From NCBI GenBank assembly GCA_946902985.2, contig OX336399.1:158472411-158536410 (forward strand): DNA of 64,000 bases, given 5' to 3'. The DNA comes from Meconema thalassinum. Taxonomy: Eukaryota; Arthropoda; Insecta; Orthoptera; Tettigoniidae. Shown in pieces: positions 21,172 through 31,306 of this stretch. The translations under genes were made by a program, and so were the position numbers. The first letter of the stretch is position 1, and each line of letters begins with the position of its first letter. The notes beneath the pieces were generated by a model, which was given only the letters and a program-made list of their open reading frames with translations, was not told the DNA's origin and did not search any database.

Positions 21172-21828
21172 GGCTGTTTTTTAAGTAAGGGCCGTATTTT
21201 TTAAAGCCCGTGGTTAGTGTGCACGCCGCAACAAGCATGCGCGCTACCTCCCGGCATCCTTTGCGAACAAGCAGACGTCAATTGCAGCTGTATAGCTAAC
21301 CTGTAGGATGAACTATGCATCTTTACAATGTTCAAGATTATTGATTCGCTCGCCACGTGTGAGGTACGATCTGTGATACGTTTTTTGAGTGCAAGAAACA
21401 TGTCAGCTGCAGACGTTCATCGTCAGCTTTGTGAGGTGTATGGTGATAATGCAATGACGGAAGGTAAAGTGCGAAAATGGGTAAGCGAGTTCAAAAGTGA
21501 CCGTGAAAATGTTCATGACGTTGAATGCTCAGGTCGACCATCTGTGATCACCTTGTTCCGAGCGATTTCCACCTCTTTTCACAGTGCTTCGCCGACAATG
21601 AAGAAGTGAAAACAGCCGTGAATTCTTGGTTGTCAGAGCAGGCGGCAAACTTTTATGCAGAGGGATTTCAGAACGTATTTTTAAGGTAAGACAAGTGCCT
21701 AAATAAACAAGGCAACTATGTAGAAAAATAGAGAAAGGTTTGTAAAACCTAAAAATTAATGTGGTTTCAAAATAAAATGTTCGGTTCATTTAAAAAGAAA
21801 AAAAACGGCCGTTACTTATAAAACAGCC
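21172..21828 (+). mobile_element. mariner element with deleted catalytic core
   Basis: Terminal inverted repeats GGCTGTTTTTTAAGTAAGGG (left) and the counterpart of CGGCCGTTACTTATAAAACAGCC (right). The frame at 21328-21609 encodes a mariner helix-turn-helix N-terminus (RSVIRFLSARN, VYGDNAM, VRKWVSEFKS, SGRPSVIT). After about 21555 it jumps to the mariner C-terminus in another frame (WLSEQAANFYAEGF, then KCLNKQGNYVEK with stops). The whole DDE catalytic region is missing, so this is an internal-deletion derivative. Confidence 0.88.
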
Positions 21829-22264
21829 CAATAGATGGCAGAATATACCAGGGATCGACTCTGTTCTCGAAAGCGAGTGGGGAATATGAAAAAGAAAAGT
21901 TCTTGAGCAAATTTTATAAACGGGCGAATCACTCAACAGGTTAATAACATTTTCCCTGCCACTATAATTTACTTGAATTGAATGGAATAGTTAAGTCCAG
22001 TCCCTCACAATGGTATCCCCACTTGACGTGATATGGGGGCTTGAGAGCCCAAATGATCCTGCGAGCTATGCCGGCGGGAACGTAAGCTCCTGGTAGGGCT
22101 TCCCATGCCAGACAGGTCAAAGGTGAAGGGCCAGATTAAGGGAGGTGACCGGTAGGATATTAGTAGGGTTCGGAAGTTTAAGACCTAAACAAGTACAAAA
22201 TATGCAAGCAAATATGCCGTAATAACTAGCTAAATATGACCTAAAAACTATAAAATATGACCTA

Positions 22265-22691
22265 GGTTGGTTGGTTGGTTGGTTCTTAAGTTTAGGGGCT
22301 GCGACAACGTGGTCATGTAGCCCCGTGTACTTTGGGTGTGTGTAGAATCTGTCTGATAACCGGTGTTAATTGTGATGACTGTATTAGTGTGTGTTATCTG
22401 TTTTTTAATTTAAGTACTGCAACTTAGAATTTGTCAAATAGTTCCTACTTTTGCCGCCAAGCGCCACCGTCAACGACTACTAGGCCAAGTTCAGAACTTA
22501 GCTACTAGACGCCACGCAGTCGGCTCTTGGCAACGAACGTAGAAACCTAAGAGCGTTGTTTACATTCTTAACCTATCCAATTTAGCTTCACACAGGTGCA
22601 ATTAGTGGAAGGTTCTTTAACATGCCATAAATCTATGACATGGGACCGCCGGCTTTACTTCCCCTCCGAAGGAAGGCATACTGAGGGATTT
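22265..22691 (-). mobile_element. SINE-like repeat S6 inside hAT G1
   Basis: Flanked by a perfect 13-bp duplication AAAATATGACCTA (22252-22264 and 22692-22704). It has the same body as 19710-20122 and also lacks the tRNA head. The low-coordinate end has GGTTGG repeats. Confidence 0.9.
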
Positions 22692-23304
22692 AAAATATGA
22701 CCTAAAAAAAAAAAAATGAAATATGACATGAATTTTTGGGATAGGTAGAGTATCACTAACATACAGTAAACGTCTTAAGTGCCAAAACGTGATCAACGAT
22801 AATACACCAGACACATTTAATCATACAAACTGACAACAGAGCTTCAGTACATTAAAATTTTCAACATTCATTCAGTATCATATACTTGAGATGCAGTTCT
22901 TGCTCGGTTTTCCTAAAAGACATAACATGGCATTTCCTTGTCTGCTAATTGCTTCTGAGCTAAATATATCTACTGGAGTGACATCCTATTGAAAGGCGGA
23001 AGCACACTATCGTCATGTTCCGGGGTCTCATGCGTACAGTGTCGCAATCTAACTTGTCGAGAAAGATATGCTAAAAGATGTGCTAAAAGACGTCCGTAGA
23101 GTAGCGCCTTCTTGGAATCAGGTCTTCTAAACCTGCTATCTACCTGTTCTGGGAAAAGAAAGAAAAATATACTGTATCTACTACACTATTGGGAACACCT
23201 GTGTTTGAAACTCGACGCAGATAACACGTACCTTGTTAACGATGCCTCAATTTAAACAAAAACGCTGAAATTATAACCAAATATGACCGTATATCACTAA
23301 AATA

Positions 23305-23672
23305 ACCGACAGTAGTGGCTACGCTGGCTAAAGCGCAGCATTAGGTCATGGGGCCAAACTCTCTGCTGACTCGGTAGACGTGTGGGTTCGAGCCCCACCG
23401 TCGGCCGTCCTTGAAATGGTTTTCCATGGTTTCCCATTTTCAACACCAGGCAAATGCTGGGACGGTACCTTCTGACAGGCCACGGCCGCTTCCTTCCACA
23501 TCCTTGCCCAGTTTCATTCACCATCATTCATTTCATCTCTCATTAACTCCTCTCATGAGGTTGGCGTCAGGAAGGGCATCCGGCCGTAAAAATCATCGCC
23601 ACAAAGTCTTCCATCGCATCTCATCCCCGACCCCGTTGGAATACGGGAATAATAAGGGGTAGACATACATAC
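23305..23672 (+). mobile_element. SINE family S4 (tRNA-derived), inside hAT G1
   Basis: Flanked by ATCACTAAAATA (23293-23304 and 23673-23684). Head with B-box-like GGGTTCGAGCCCC. Core CAGGCAAATGCTGGGACGGT and GGCCACGGCCGCTTCCTTCC. Tail ATACATAC. Together with G1 and S6 this shows at least two insertions later than the hAT. Confidence 0.92.
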
Positions 23673-24394
23673 ATCACTAAAATATGACCAAATATGACCA
23701 AAACAATAAAAATGGCCGAAATATGCATTTATAGGCAACATCAAATTGCTTTAAACGTGGTCAGGGACCCGTCATTCGAACTTATTTTTCAGATTTCAGG
23801 TAAAATGAGCTCAGGAAAAAAATATGACTTTTCCTTAACATACGAACCTTAGATATTAGCATTTGAAAAGAGAATATGTAACCGAAGCAGTGACTAACAG
23901 TTCAGGCTGACTGTGCCATATCGTGCTGGGCCGTGCTGTCCCGTTGTGTCAAAATGGAGGCTATTGTTTGCTCGCAAGTCCATATTTCAGTAACTTCGTA
24001 AGTTTATATCATTTTAGGAGTGTAATGAACAAAATAATACATATTTAGTATCAAATGGTTTATATAAACGGCAGAAAACGCTAATTAAATCGTTCAGTCC
24101 AAGATAAAATATGTTATGCAGTTATACTAAACCAGTTGTTAATCCAGTGTTAGTACTGGGTATTTGTAGTATAATCTAGAGGTTCGTGGTTCAAATCCAA
24201 GCAGGTTCAATTTTTTTAAACTTGATTTCTTTTGTATTTACTGATTTACAGTACAACTACTAGCATGTATAATGTATAGTGTGTATTTGCAATCGAAAAT
24301 ATTATATACAGTATATACTTACAGTATAACATCACATATTTCAACACTCGACTACAGCGATTAAAATTCGTTGTCCTTGATCCGCGGTAGAGTC

Positions 24395-24700
24395 TATTGT
24401 TGTTGTTTTTGTTGTTGATTCTTCAGGGACTTTGCGGTATCATCGTCTTGTAGCCCCATGTACTTGGGTGTGTGTAGAAGTTGTCTTATAACCTGTGTCA
24501 CTGTGATGTCTGTAGGCATACTAGTGTGTGTACTTTTATACGAGGAAGGATTTGGGTAGGAAGCTGTTGTTGATTCATTTGAGATTCATGAACATCATGG
24601 TTATTTACCCCCATGTACTTGGGTGAGTGTTGAATTTTGTCTGATAACCTGTGTTATTGTGATGGCTGTATTAGTGTGTGTATATATAATTCAGGTGAGG
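24395..24700 (-). repeat. Two diverged S6-type fragments in tandem
   Basis: 24410-24535 and 24565-24700 both contain GTAGCCCC-like or ACCCCCATGTACTTGGGTG, ATAACCTGTGTTA and GTGTGTGTA. They are diverged pieces of the S6 body. The rest of 23860-24718 holds a tRNA-like B-box scrap (GGTTCAAATCC near 24190) and otherwise nothing I recognise. Confidence 0.6.
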
Positions 24701-24718
24701 ATTCAATCAATCAACATA

Positions 24719-24862
24719 TAATATCCATATAGCATGTTGTATTTCAACAAGCTACTACGACCAACATTCAATTATACTCCTTGAAAAGGACAAAGAGTTA
24801 AAACTATACCCATGCATTTAGGAGAAAGAAGGCTATATGTTCTTTACTAAACATCCTGTTTA
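24719..24862 (+). repeat. Dispersed 145-bp repeat, copy 2
   Basis: Matches 16668-16813 in the same orientation. It lies about 120 bp outside the end of Gypsy element B. 24863-24983 shows nothing recognisable. Confidence 0.85.
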
Positions 24863-24983
24863 TTGTTCTTGTATTTAAAACAAGAAAGGTGATAAACAAA
24901 ATTTACTCACAAGTTAGTTTCTTTCATTTGTAACTTAAAAGGAATTCTACTGTTTTTATCTACCGGTATATAATTAATTAGGT

Positions 24984-26263
24984 TGAAACGGTTTCTATTG
25001 CCCTCACTGTTGCGTGACAAATGTAATGGTTTCTTACTAGCTCTGCCTTGCACTTTGAAATATTTACTCTGACTAAGATATGTTGTATTAATGGGCGCCA
25101 AGACCTCAACGCTATGTTGAAATCTAAATTTATATTTAACAACACCTAGCTCTGGTGGAACACCTTCAAGAATCTTTTCACTCAGATCGTGGTATGATTT
25201 GATCATTAACCCAACAAACAATTGTATCAGGAGAAGGAATTGGTCTATATCTAATGCTACCTACTGAAAGCAAAGATTGCATGGTTAAAAGAAATGAATT
25301 TATTATATAAAACGAGTATTGCAAAATTATTAATAATAATAATAATAAGTTTGAATTTAAATTGGAGCGTTGCGATTTGAATATTACCGCTAGAAAATTA
25401 CGTGAAAACGGAGTTGGATAAATTACTGATTTTACTCTTATTCCCAAGCTATGAAGTTACTGCAATACTGAATATTAAACAAAGAGACGAGAGATTGCGT
25501 AGTTCTGAGTCATTCGCGCTTACCACTGGAAATTGCCGTAGCATTTCCCTCGTACTGGAGGTTGTAGAGAGCTTCCCACAGCCTCCTGGTCGTCGTCATC
25601 TTCTTCATTAGTTGATGAGATACTTGTAGATATGATAACTTATGGTCCGAACATCGGAACCAACCACACGTACAACCACACTGGTTAAGTTTTACAAAGA
25701 TAGTCGCCTTGCCTCCACGGCGTGCAAACCATATATGCACTCGTCGCATCCCCTCTACGGAGCCGTCTTCCAGTCGCCCGGTCTCCTCTGATTGGCTGAC
25801 CCACCACGCGATCTTCCCCTCCTCCGGGTCATTACACTCGGCGCGGCGATGATGTCGATTACCGGTCCAGGCCATTTTGCCTTTTCTTGAAGCAGCAATC
25901 CAGCTTGCGTCATGCTACTCGACAAGATTAAGCCTGTAGCCGAATTCCCCGTGACTCATCTCTCTCAAAATACCCTAACTGACAAAACTCCGTAAAATTC
26001 CGTAATCATATAATTTTCTTACGATAATGTTGTTCGTAATAATTTGCTTGATAGTGTTTTCTATAACATAGAAAACCTATCTGATTACTTATAATTTTAT
26101 AAAAAATGCTCCAAAGAAATACCTTAATAATAATAAGTTAATAATAATAATAAGTTACATGAAAACTTCTCTTGGATGAACAATTTGCCGCGTAAATAAA
26201 TATAGAATGGCTTCCTACTGACTTATGCCAGTTGCGTAAAATCCCCTTGAAAAACACGTTACA
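24984..26263 (-). repeat. 3' LTR of element B
   Basis: On the minus strand it starts TGTAACGTGTTTTTC and ends CCGTTTCA. Length 1280 bp, nearly identical to 36683-37965 apart from a few substitutions and one triplet repeat difference. It contains the donor-like GTAAGC and acceptor-like region seen in A. Confidence 0.95.
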
Positions 26264-26618
26264 TATTCGCCTCGGATCATCGGATGATTTACCGTGACGA
26301 CGGTCCATTATCCGATTATCCCAGACACGTTAATAAATCCCCATCCAAAATACATATTACATAAATGAAATCACCCTAAATTACATATATATACACTCAT
26401 AATTTTTCTTTACGCACTTTGTGTCAAAGTTTGTTGTCACTATGGATTGCACTTTGCAACCAGTCCAATATTTTTCATATAGAATGATGTTCCACGGATA
26501 TTTCCGCCTCTCAAATTTCTCTATGTTGGGAAAATAGACATAAATAATGTGTGAGCACTGTGTATTTATGATGTCACATCACACGCATCAAGGTGTTCTG
26601 ATATATGTTTATCACCAC

Positions 26619-28614
26619 ATCATCATCATCATCATCTTGTACAGTTTCCAGCCCCAGGCTGGGTCTGTTTGGAACATAAGCCTCGCCACTTAGTCCTTTC
26701 TTCCCACCACCTCTCCGCTGTCACTCTGGTCCAGTCCTCGCCTCTCTTCTTGACACATTCCTCCACTCCTTTCAGCCATCTATCTCTTGGTCTTCCCCTT
26801 GGTCGTTTCTTCTGCATCTGCATCTCATGTATCCTCTTGGGAATCCTCTTCTCATCCATTCTCTTTAAGTGTCCATACCACCTCAGTCTTGACGTCTCAA
26901 TCCTACCTTGCAAGGGCTCCTCTTTCACCATTTCCCTGACCTTTTCATTCCTCAACCTGTCTCTTCTTGTTACTCCGATCCTACTTCGCAGGAACTTCAT
27001 TTCACCGGCCTGTATTCTGCTTATGTCTCTTTTCTTCATTGTCCACGTTTCTGAACCATAGGTCAGTATCGGGATATAGTAGCTTCTGTATAACACTTCC
27101 TTGCTTTTTTGTGGGACATCTTTATTCCACACTAAGCTCCTAATGCTTCTCAGAAATGCTTCTGCCTGTCTGCCACGTTCCGTAATCTCTTTGTCATTTC
27201 TCCCATTTTCCTCCACTAGACTTCCCAAGTACTTGAGACTTTCCACCTTCTTCAGCTGTCCACCTCCAAGTGTTATCCCACTCATTGGTCTGTCCTTTTT
27301 CCTGGTCGTTAACAGGATCTCACATTTACTGATGTTGAACTTCCATCCATACTCTCCCACTGTTTCTTCCCAAGCCTTCAGTTGCTCCTGAATTTCCTCC
27401 TCCTTGTTTCCCCAGACCATGAGATCATCTGCAAACACCATTGCTTTCATCTTATCTTCTCCTATCTTTCCTGCTATCTGTGTCATTACCTCGTCCATAA
27501 CCACAATAAAGAGAAGGGGTGACAGCGCACTACCCTGTTTCAGGCCACTCATTTGTCTGAACCAGTCTGTTCTTTCCCCTCCAACTTTCACACAACTCAC
27601 ACTTCCACAATACATCTCCTTCACTCTGCCTACAGTCCCTTTTTCCACTCCCATGTTTTCCATTGCTTCCCAAACCTTCTCCCTACACACACTATCATAG
27701 GCCTTTTCGATGTCCAGGAAGGCCATCAACAGATCCTCTCCAAATTCATAGTGGTGTTCCTGGAGCTGTCTCACAGAAAATATGAGATCCACTGTTGATC
27801 TCCCAGGTCTGAATCCATACTGCTCCTCTCTCAATTTTCTCTCCACTTTGGCTCGTATTCTACTTTCTAATATCTTTTCATATATCTTGGCACAGTGAGA
27901 TATGAGTGTGACTCCCCTGTAATTTCTGCACTCCTTTCTGCTTCCTTTCTTAAATATTGGGACAATTAATCCTTTCTTCCAATCTTCTGGGGTCTTTTTC
28001 TCCTTCCATATCACCCTCATCACACGGTACAGCCACTGTTTCCCAACCTCCCCTGCTGCCTTCACCATTTCAACACTCACTTCATCCACACCCGGTGCCC
28101 TTCCTCCTTTCATCTTGGCTATAGCCATCTCCAGTTCTCTCCAAGTCAGGTCCTTTTCCATTCCTGTGTTGTCTTCTCCATCTTCCAATGCATTGTCTTC
28201 CTCCCTATGACCATTTGGATTCAGCAAATCCTCAAAGTACTCTTTCCACACTGTCTTGAGTGTCTCTTTGTTGTGTACCTCATTTCCGTTTTTGTCCATC
28301 ATTACCACATCCTCTCGCAGACCTCTTCTCTTACTTTTGACCATCCCATAAAGTACTTTCTTATTTCCTCTACTGTCTTCCTCCATCATCTCTGTCCACT
28401 TTACCATCCACTTCTTCCTCTCCTCTGCGACACTCTTGCTTGCTTCTTTCTTCTTTATCTTATAATCTTCCCTTGCCAGATCAGTTCTTTCCTGGAACCA
28501 CACTCTGAAAGCCTTGTTCTTCCTTCCCACAGCTTCTTTTACTCTCTCATTCCACCATGGTGTCTCTTTACACCGCTTTCTGTTGCTTGTTCTTCCACAC
28601 ACTGCCACTGCAGC
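26619..28614 (-). mobile_element. LINE (RTE-like, GAT-tail family), 5' truncated, young
   Basis: A perfect 11-bp duplication (plus-strand TTTATCACCAC at 26608-26618 and 28615-28625) flanks it. The 3' end is (GAT)n directly after the stop. It lacks the endonuclease. It sits in the 3' non-coding part of Gypsy B, about 120 bp from the other nested LINE. The RT frame is fully open, the best-kept copy of this family here. Confidence 0.94.
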
Positions 28615-28770
28615 TTTATCACCACAGAACTTCCTAATTTCACTGGAGGTCCCTTCCTTATGGTGAAATTTAATCTCACTTATCACTGAGCACACGATCA
28701 CACTATTGTGGCAGCGCATCGTGACCATAATACTTAATCTCTCTTTCTTCTTCTTCTTTTGAGACCACAA
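26632..28770 (-). CDS. LINE reverse transcriptase, open 712-codon chimeric frame
   Basis: Residues 53-712 belong to the LINE: a linker (TPWWNERVKEAV), RT with PIFKKGSRKECRNYRGVTLI, QYGFRPGRSTVDLIF, FLDIEKAYDS (351-360), GLKQGSALSPLLF and FADD (446-449), then a C-terminal region (RIGVTRRDRLRNEKVREMV, RGRPRDRWLKGV). The first 52 codons do not belong to the LINE: MWSQKKKKK comes from the tail of the other LINE, and the next 40 or so from Gypsy 3' sequence and the target duplication. The apparent start is therefore accidental. RNA-directed DNA polymerase; no endonuclease, so probably not autonomous. Confidence 0.9.
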   Translation of the reverse strand: MWSQKKKKKERLSIMVTMRCHNSVIVCSVISEIKFHHKEGTSSEIRKFCGDKAAVAVCGRTSNRKRCKETPWWNERVKEAVGRKNKAFRVWFQERTDLAREDYKIKKKEASKSVAEERKKWMVKWTEMMEEDSRGNKKVLYGMVKSKRRGLREDVVMMDKNGNEVHNKETLKTVWKEYFEDLLNPNGHREEDNALEDGEDNTGMEKDLTWRELEMAIAKMKGGRAPGVDEVSVEMVKAAGEVGKQWLYRVMRVIWKEKKTPEDWKKGLIVPIFKKGSRKECRNYRGVTLISHCAKIYEKILESRIRAKVERKLREEQYGFRPGRSTVDLIFSVRQLQEHHYEFGEDLLMAFLDIEKAYDSVCREKVWEAMENMGVEKGTVGRVKEMYCGSVSCVKVGGERTDWFRQMSGLKQGSALSPLLFIVVMDEVMTQIAGKIGEDKMKAMVFADDLMVWGNKEEEIQEQLKAWEETVGEYGWKFNISKCEILLTTRKKDRPMSGITLGGGQLKKVESLKYLGSLVEENGRNDKEITERGRQAEAFLRSIRSLVWNKDVPQKSKEVLYRSYYIPILTYGSETWTMKKRDISRIQAGEMKFLRSRIGVTRRDRLRNEKVREMVKEEPLQGRIETSRLRWYGHLKRMDEKRIPKRIHEMQMQKKRPRGRPRDRWLKGVEECVKKRGEDWTRVTAERWWEERTKWRGLCSKQTQPGAGNCTR

Positions 28771-30669
28771 AGGATCACTTTACCCAACCATTAGTTCGTC
28801 GACTTGTAGGAACTGTACGAGCCTTGCGGTCCTCCCAGTACTTTTTCATGCGTATTGATCGTCTTGCCCGTTCTTCGGCGGAAAATATTCTTGTAGGAAT
28901 TTTCTTCTTTGTGAGTGGAAAATGAAACGTCGTATTTTTAAGTGCTGTAGTTAAACTTTTCTTATTTGCAGCATCTTCTGTTGTTAGGCCAATTTCTTTT
29001 AAGTCCTCTCTGATTTCTTTTAACCATCGGCATCCAGTTGTTGTGTTTTTTGAAGCAAGATTGTACTGCACTAGTTGTTTTAGAAGACGTGAATCTGGCA
29101 TTCTCATGATGTGCCCAAAGAATCCTAGTCTTTTCTTTCGCATGGTATCAGTAATGGGTTCTAGGTTGTTATAGACCATATTGTTAGGTATTATTCGCCA
29201 TTGCCCATCTTTTTTATATCCTTTATTGATACAAGTTCTTCCAATTCGCCTTTCGATCTTCTGTAATCTGTCGGTTTTAGAATGTTCATTTAGATGGAAT
29301 AATGTTTCTGCTGCATATGTGGCTTCCGGTTTTATGACTGTATTGTAATGTTTAATTTTTGCATTAATTGATAAGCATTTATTTTTGTAAGTTTCCCATG
29401 TTAATTTTTGTGCCCTAGATAGCTTGTTGGTTCTTATTTGAATTGACGCTTTCTCATTTAAATTGTTTGTTATTTGCTCTCCTAGATATTTGAATCGTGT
29501 TACAATTTTAATTTTTGTATCATTAATTTGTATTTCCTTTAATGGTGTTGGTTTTTGTGTGGCATGATTTCTGTTTTTTCGAATGATATCTTAAGGCCAA
29601 TTTTATTTGCAATTGTCTGAAGCTCTGATATCTGTGTTTTGGCTTCCTCTAAATCTTTCGCCAATAATGCCATGTCGTCGGCAAAACCAAGACAGTTTGT
29701 TTGAATTTTTCTCCCTATTTTTATATTTGGAGGGCATTTCTTAGACCATTCTCGCATTACCATTTCCAATGCACAATTAAATAGTAATGGTGATAAGCCA
29801 TCACCCTGTCGTAAACCGGTTGTGACCTCAAATGGGTCAGAGAATTCACCTCTGAATTTAACTTTTGATTTGGTGCCTGTAAGAGTTAGTTTTATGAGAT
29901 TTGTCAATTTGGGGTGTAATCCCATGTGTCTTAGAATTTTTAATAAAGATTCTCTATGAATACAATCATATGCTTTTTTAAAGTCGATAAATGTTATCAC
30001 CATATCTCTATTCCTTTTTCTATTATAATCCATTATCAATTTTAGGCTCATAATTTGATCTGGGCAACTTCTCCAGGGCCTGAAACCTCCTTGATATTCT
30101 CCTAATTCATTTTCAAGTTGTACTTTAATTCTATTGAGAAGAATTCGAGAAAAAATTTTATAGGTAACATCCAGGAGTGAAATCCCTCGGTAATTGTTAG
30201 GGTCTGTCTTATCCCCTTTTTTATGTAGTGGATGGATGATAGCTGATCTCCAATGTTCAGGGAATTTTCCTGTAATCCAGATGTTGACTAGTTGTTGGTG
30301 AAGAGCGATTTTTGCCGAATTTCCAGCATACTTCCAAATCTCTGCAAAAGTCTGGTCTTCTCCAGGGGCTTTGAAATTCTTCATCTCATTCAGTGCTAAG
30401 TAAACGTCTTCTAATGTGGGCGGGTTAATGTTCTCCGGTGGTGTTGTTATTGGAGTGTCAACATCCAATTGGAGAAATTCTATGGGTTCTTCACAGTTTA
30501 GGAGTGTCTTAAAATATTTAGCCATAATTTGTGCATTATCCTGGTTGTTGTGGGCCAATTTACCATTTTCATCTTTTAACAATAAGGTAGGTGCTTCATA
30601 TTTTTTCAGATGTTGTTTAAAGATTTTGTAATAATTCTGCGATTGTGAAATTTTGAATTCCTCTTCAAT
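28747..30669 (-). mobile_element. LINE (family L2, GAA tail), 5' truncated, in Gypsy B
   Basis: Flanked by a 9-bp duplication (plus-strand TCTCTCTTT at 28738-28746 and 30670-30678). The frame 29539-30582 encodes RT: KNFKAPGEDQTFAEIWKYAG, FRPWRSCPDQI, FIDFKKAYDCI, GLRQGDGLSPLLF and FADD (residues 300-303). A frameshift follows, then the C-terminal frame 28775-29179 (KKRLGFFGHIMRMPDSRL to RRTNGWVK), with GAA repeats after the stop. A second copy of its 3' half is at 40013-41135. Endonuclease absent. Confidence 0.92.
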
Positions 30670-31306
30670 TCTCTCTTTATATAAGAGGAAATTAATATTG
30701 ACTTCTGAAAAAAAAGAGGAAATTAATATTGACTTCTGAAAAAAAAAACCAGTAAGTGCGCATTACATATAACACCAAATATTTCTGTGCCGTAATCGCC
30801 CTGTCTTCTTAAGTTCCCGTAGACCATATTCTACTTAATACTAGTTCTCAACTCAGACCAGTTCTCCTCACTCAAATAATACCTTTGTACTAATTACTTT
30901 AAATTACACACTTACAATTCTTACATGGCGAGGCCGTAAACAGAAATCACGTGTGCTGTTATGTATGAGTTTCATGAAGGACTGTCTCGCCTTCTGATGG
31001 TCCATCTTTTGTCTCGTGGACGCCTTAAGCAAAAATACCCTGTTCAAGCGCTGACCCATCTCTTGGAGACAAATGGGAATTCACCAGCGCTGCCAAATTC
31101 TGGCCTTGGTGTATCGAGACATTTTAGTGCTCAAAAGCATCCGACAATCCCGTCATATTTCCCTGTACCTTAAAAACTCTCATTTACTTACATACTACCC
31201 CCCTGTGTGACTTCTGATACGCCTGCCTGGAAGACCAGATCTTCCTCGCACCAAATACCACACTTACTCATTTGATAGGCTGGCTCGCCAGCTAAACACA
31301 CTTACT

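Larger units (their letters stand above)
22164..23851. mobile_element. hAT-type element G, copy 1
   Basis: A perfect 8-bp duplication GATATTAG (22156-22163 and 23852-23859) flanks ends TAGGGTTCGGAAGTTTAA and the inverted counterpart TAAGGTTCGTATGTTAAGG. An 8-bp duplication and this TIR style fit hAT. The body shares blocks with 52172-53138. Subterminal AAATATGACC motifs are repeated many times near both ends. It carries an S6 and an S4 SINE. No transposase frame. Confidence 0.88.
26264..31306 (-). other. 3' non-coding region of B, in three pieces
   Basis: Pieces 30679-31306, 28626-28737 and 26264-26607 together match 5942-7012 of A. The breaks coincide with the two LINEs and their target duplications. 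Just before the first LINE, a segment with ATTAATATTGACTTCTGA is tandemly duplicated (30690-30745), unlike A. Confidence 0.85.

Noticed and set aside
26669..28689. Plus-strand frames rich in Ser, Leu and Pro over the nested LINE
   Set aside because: They are antisense shadows of the intact RT frame.
28207..28689. Leu/Ser-rich frame that looks like a membrane protein
   Set aside because: Antisense of the LINE linker region; composition follows from the Lys/Glu-rich sense strand.
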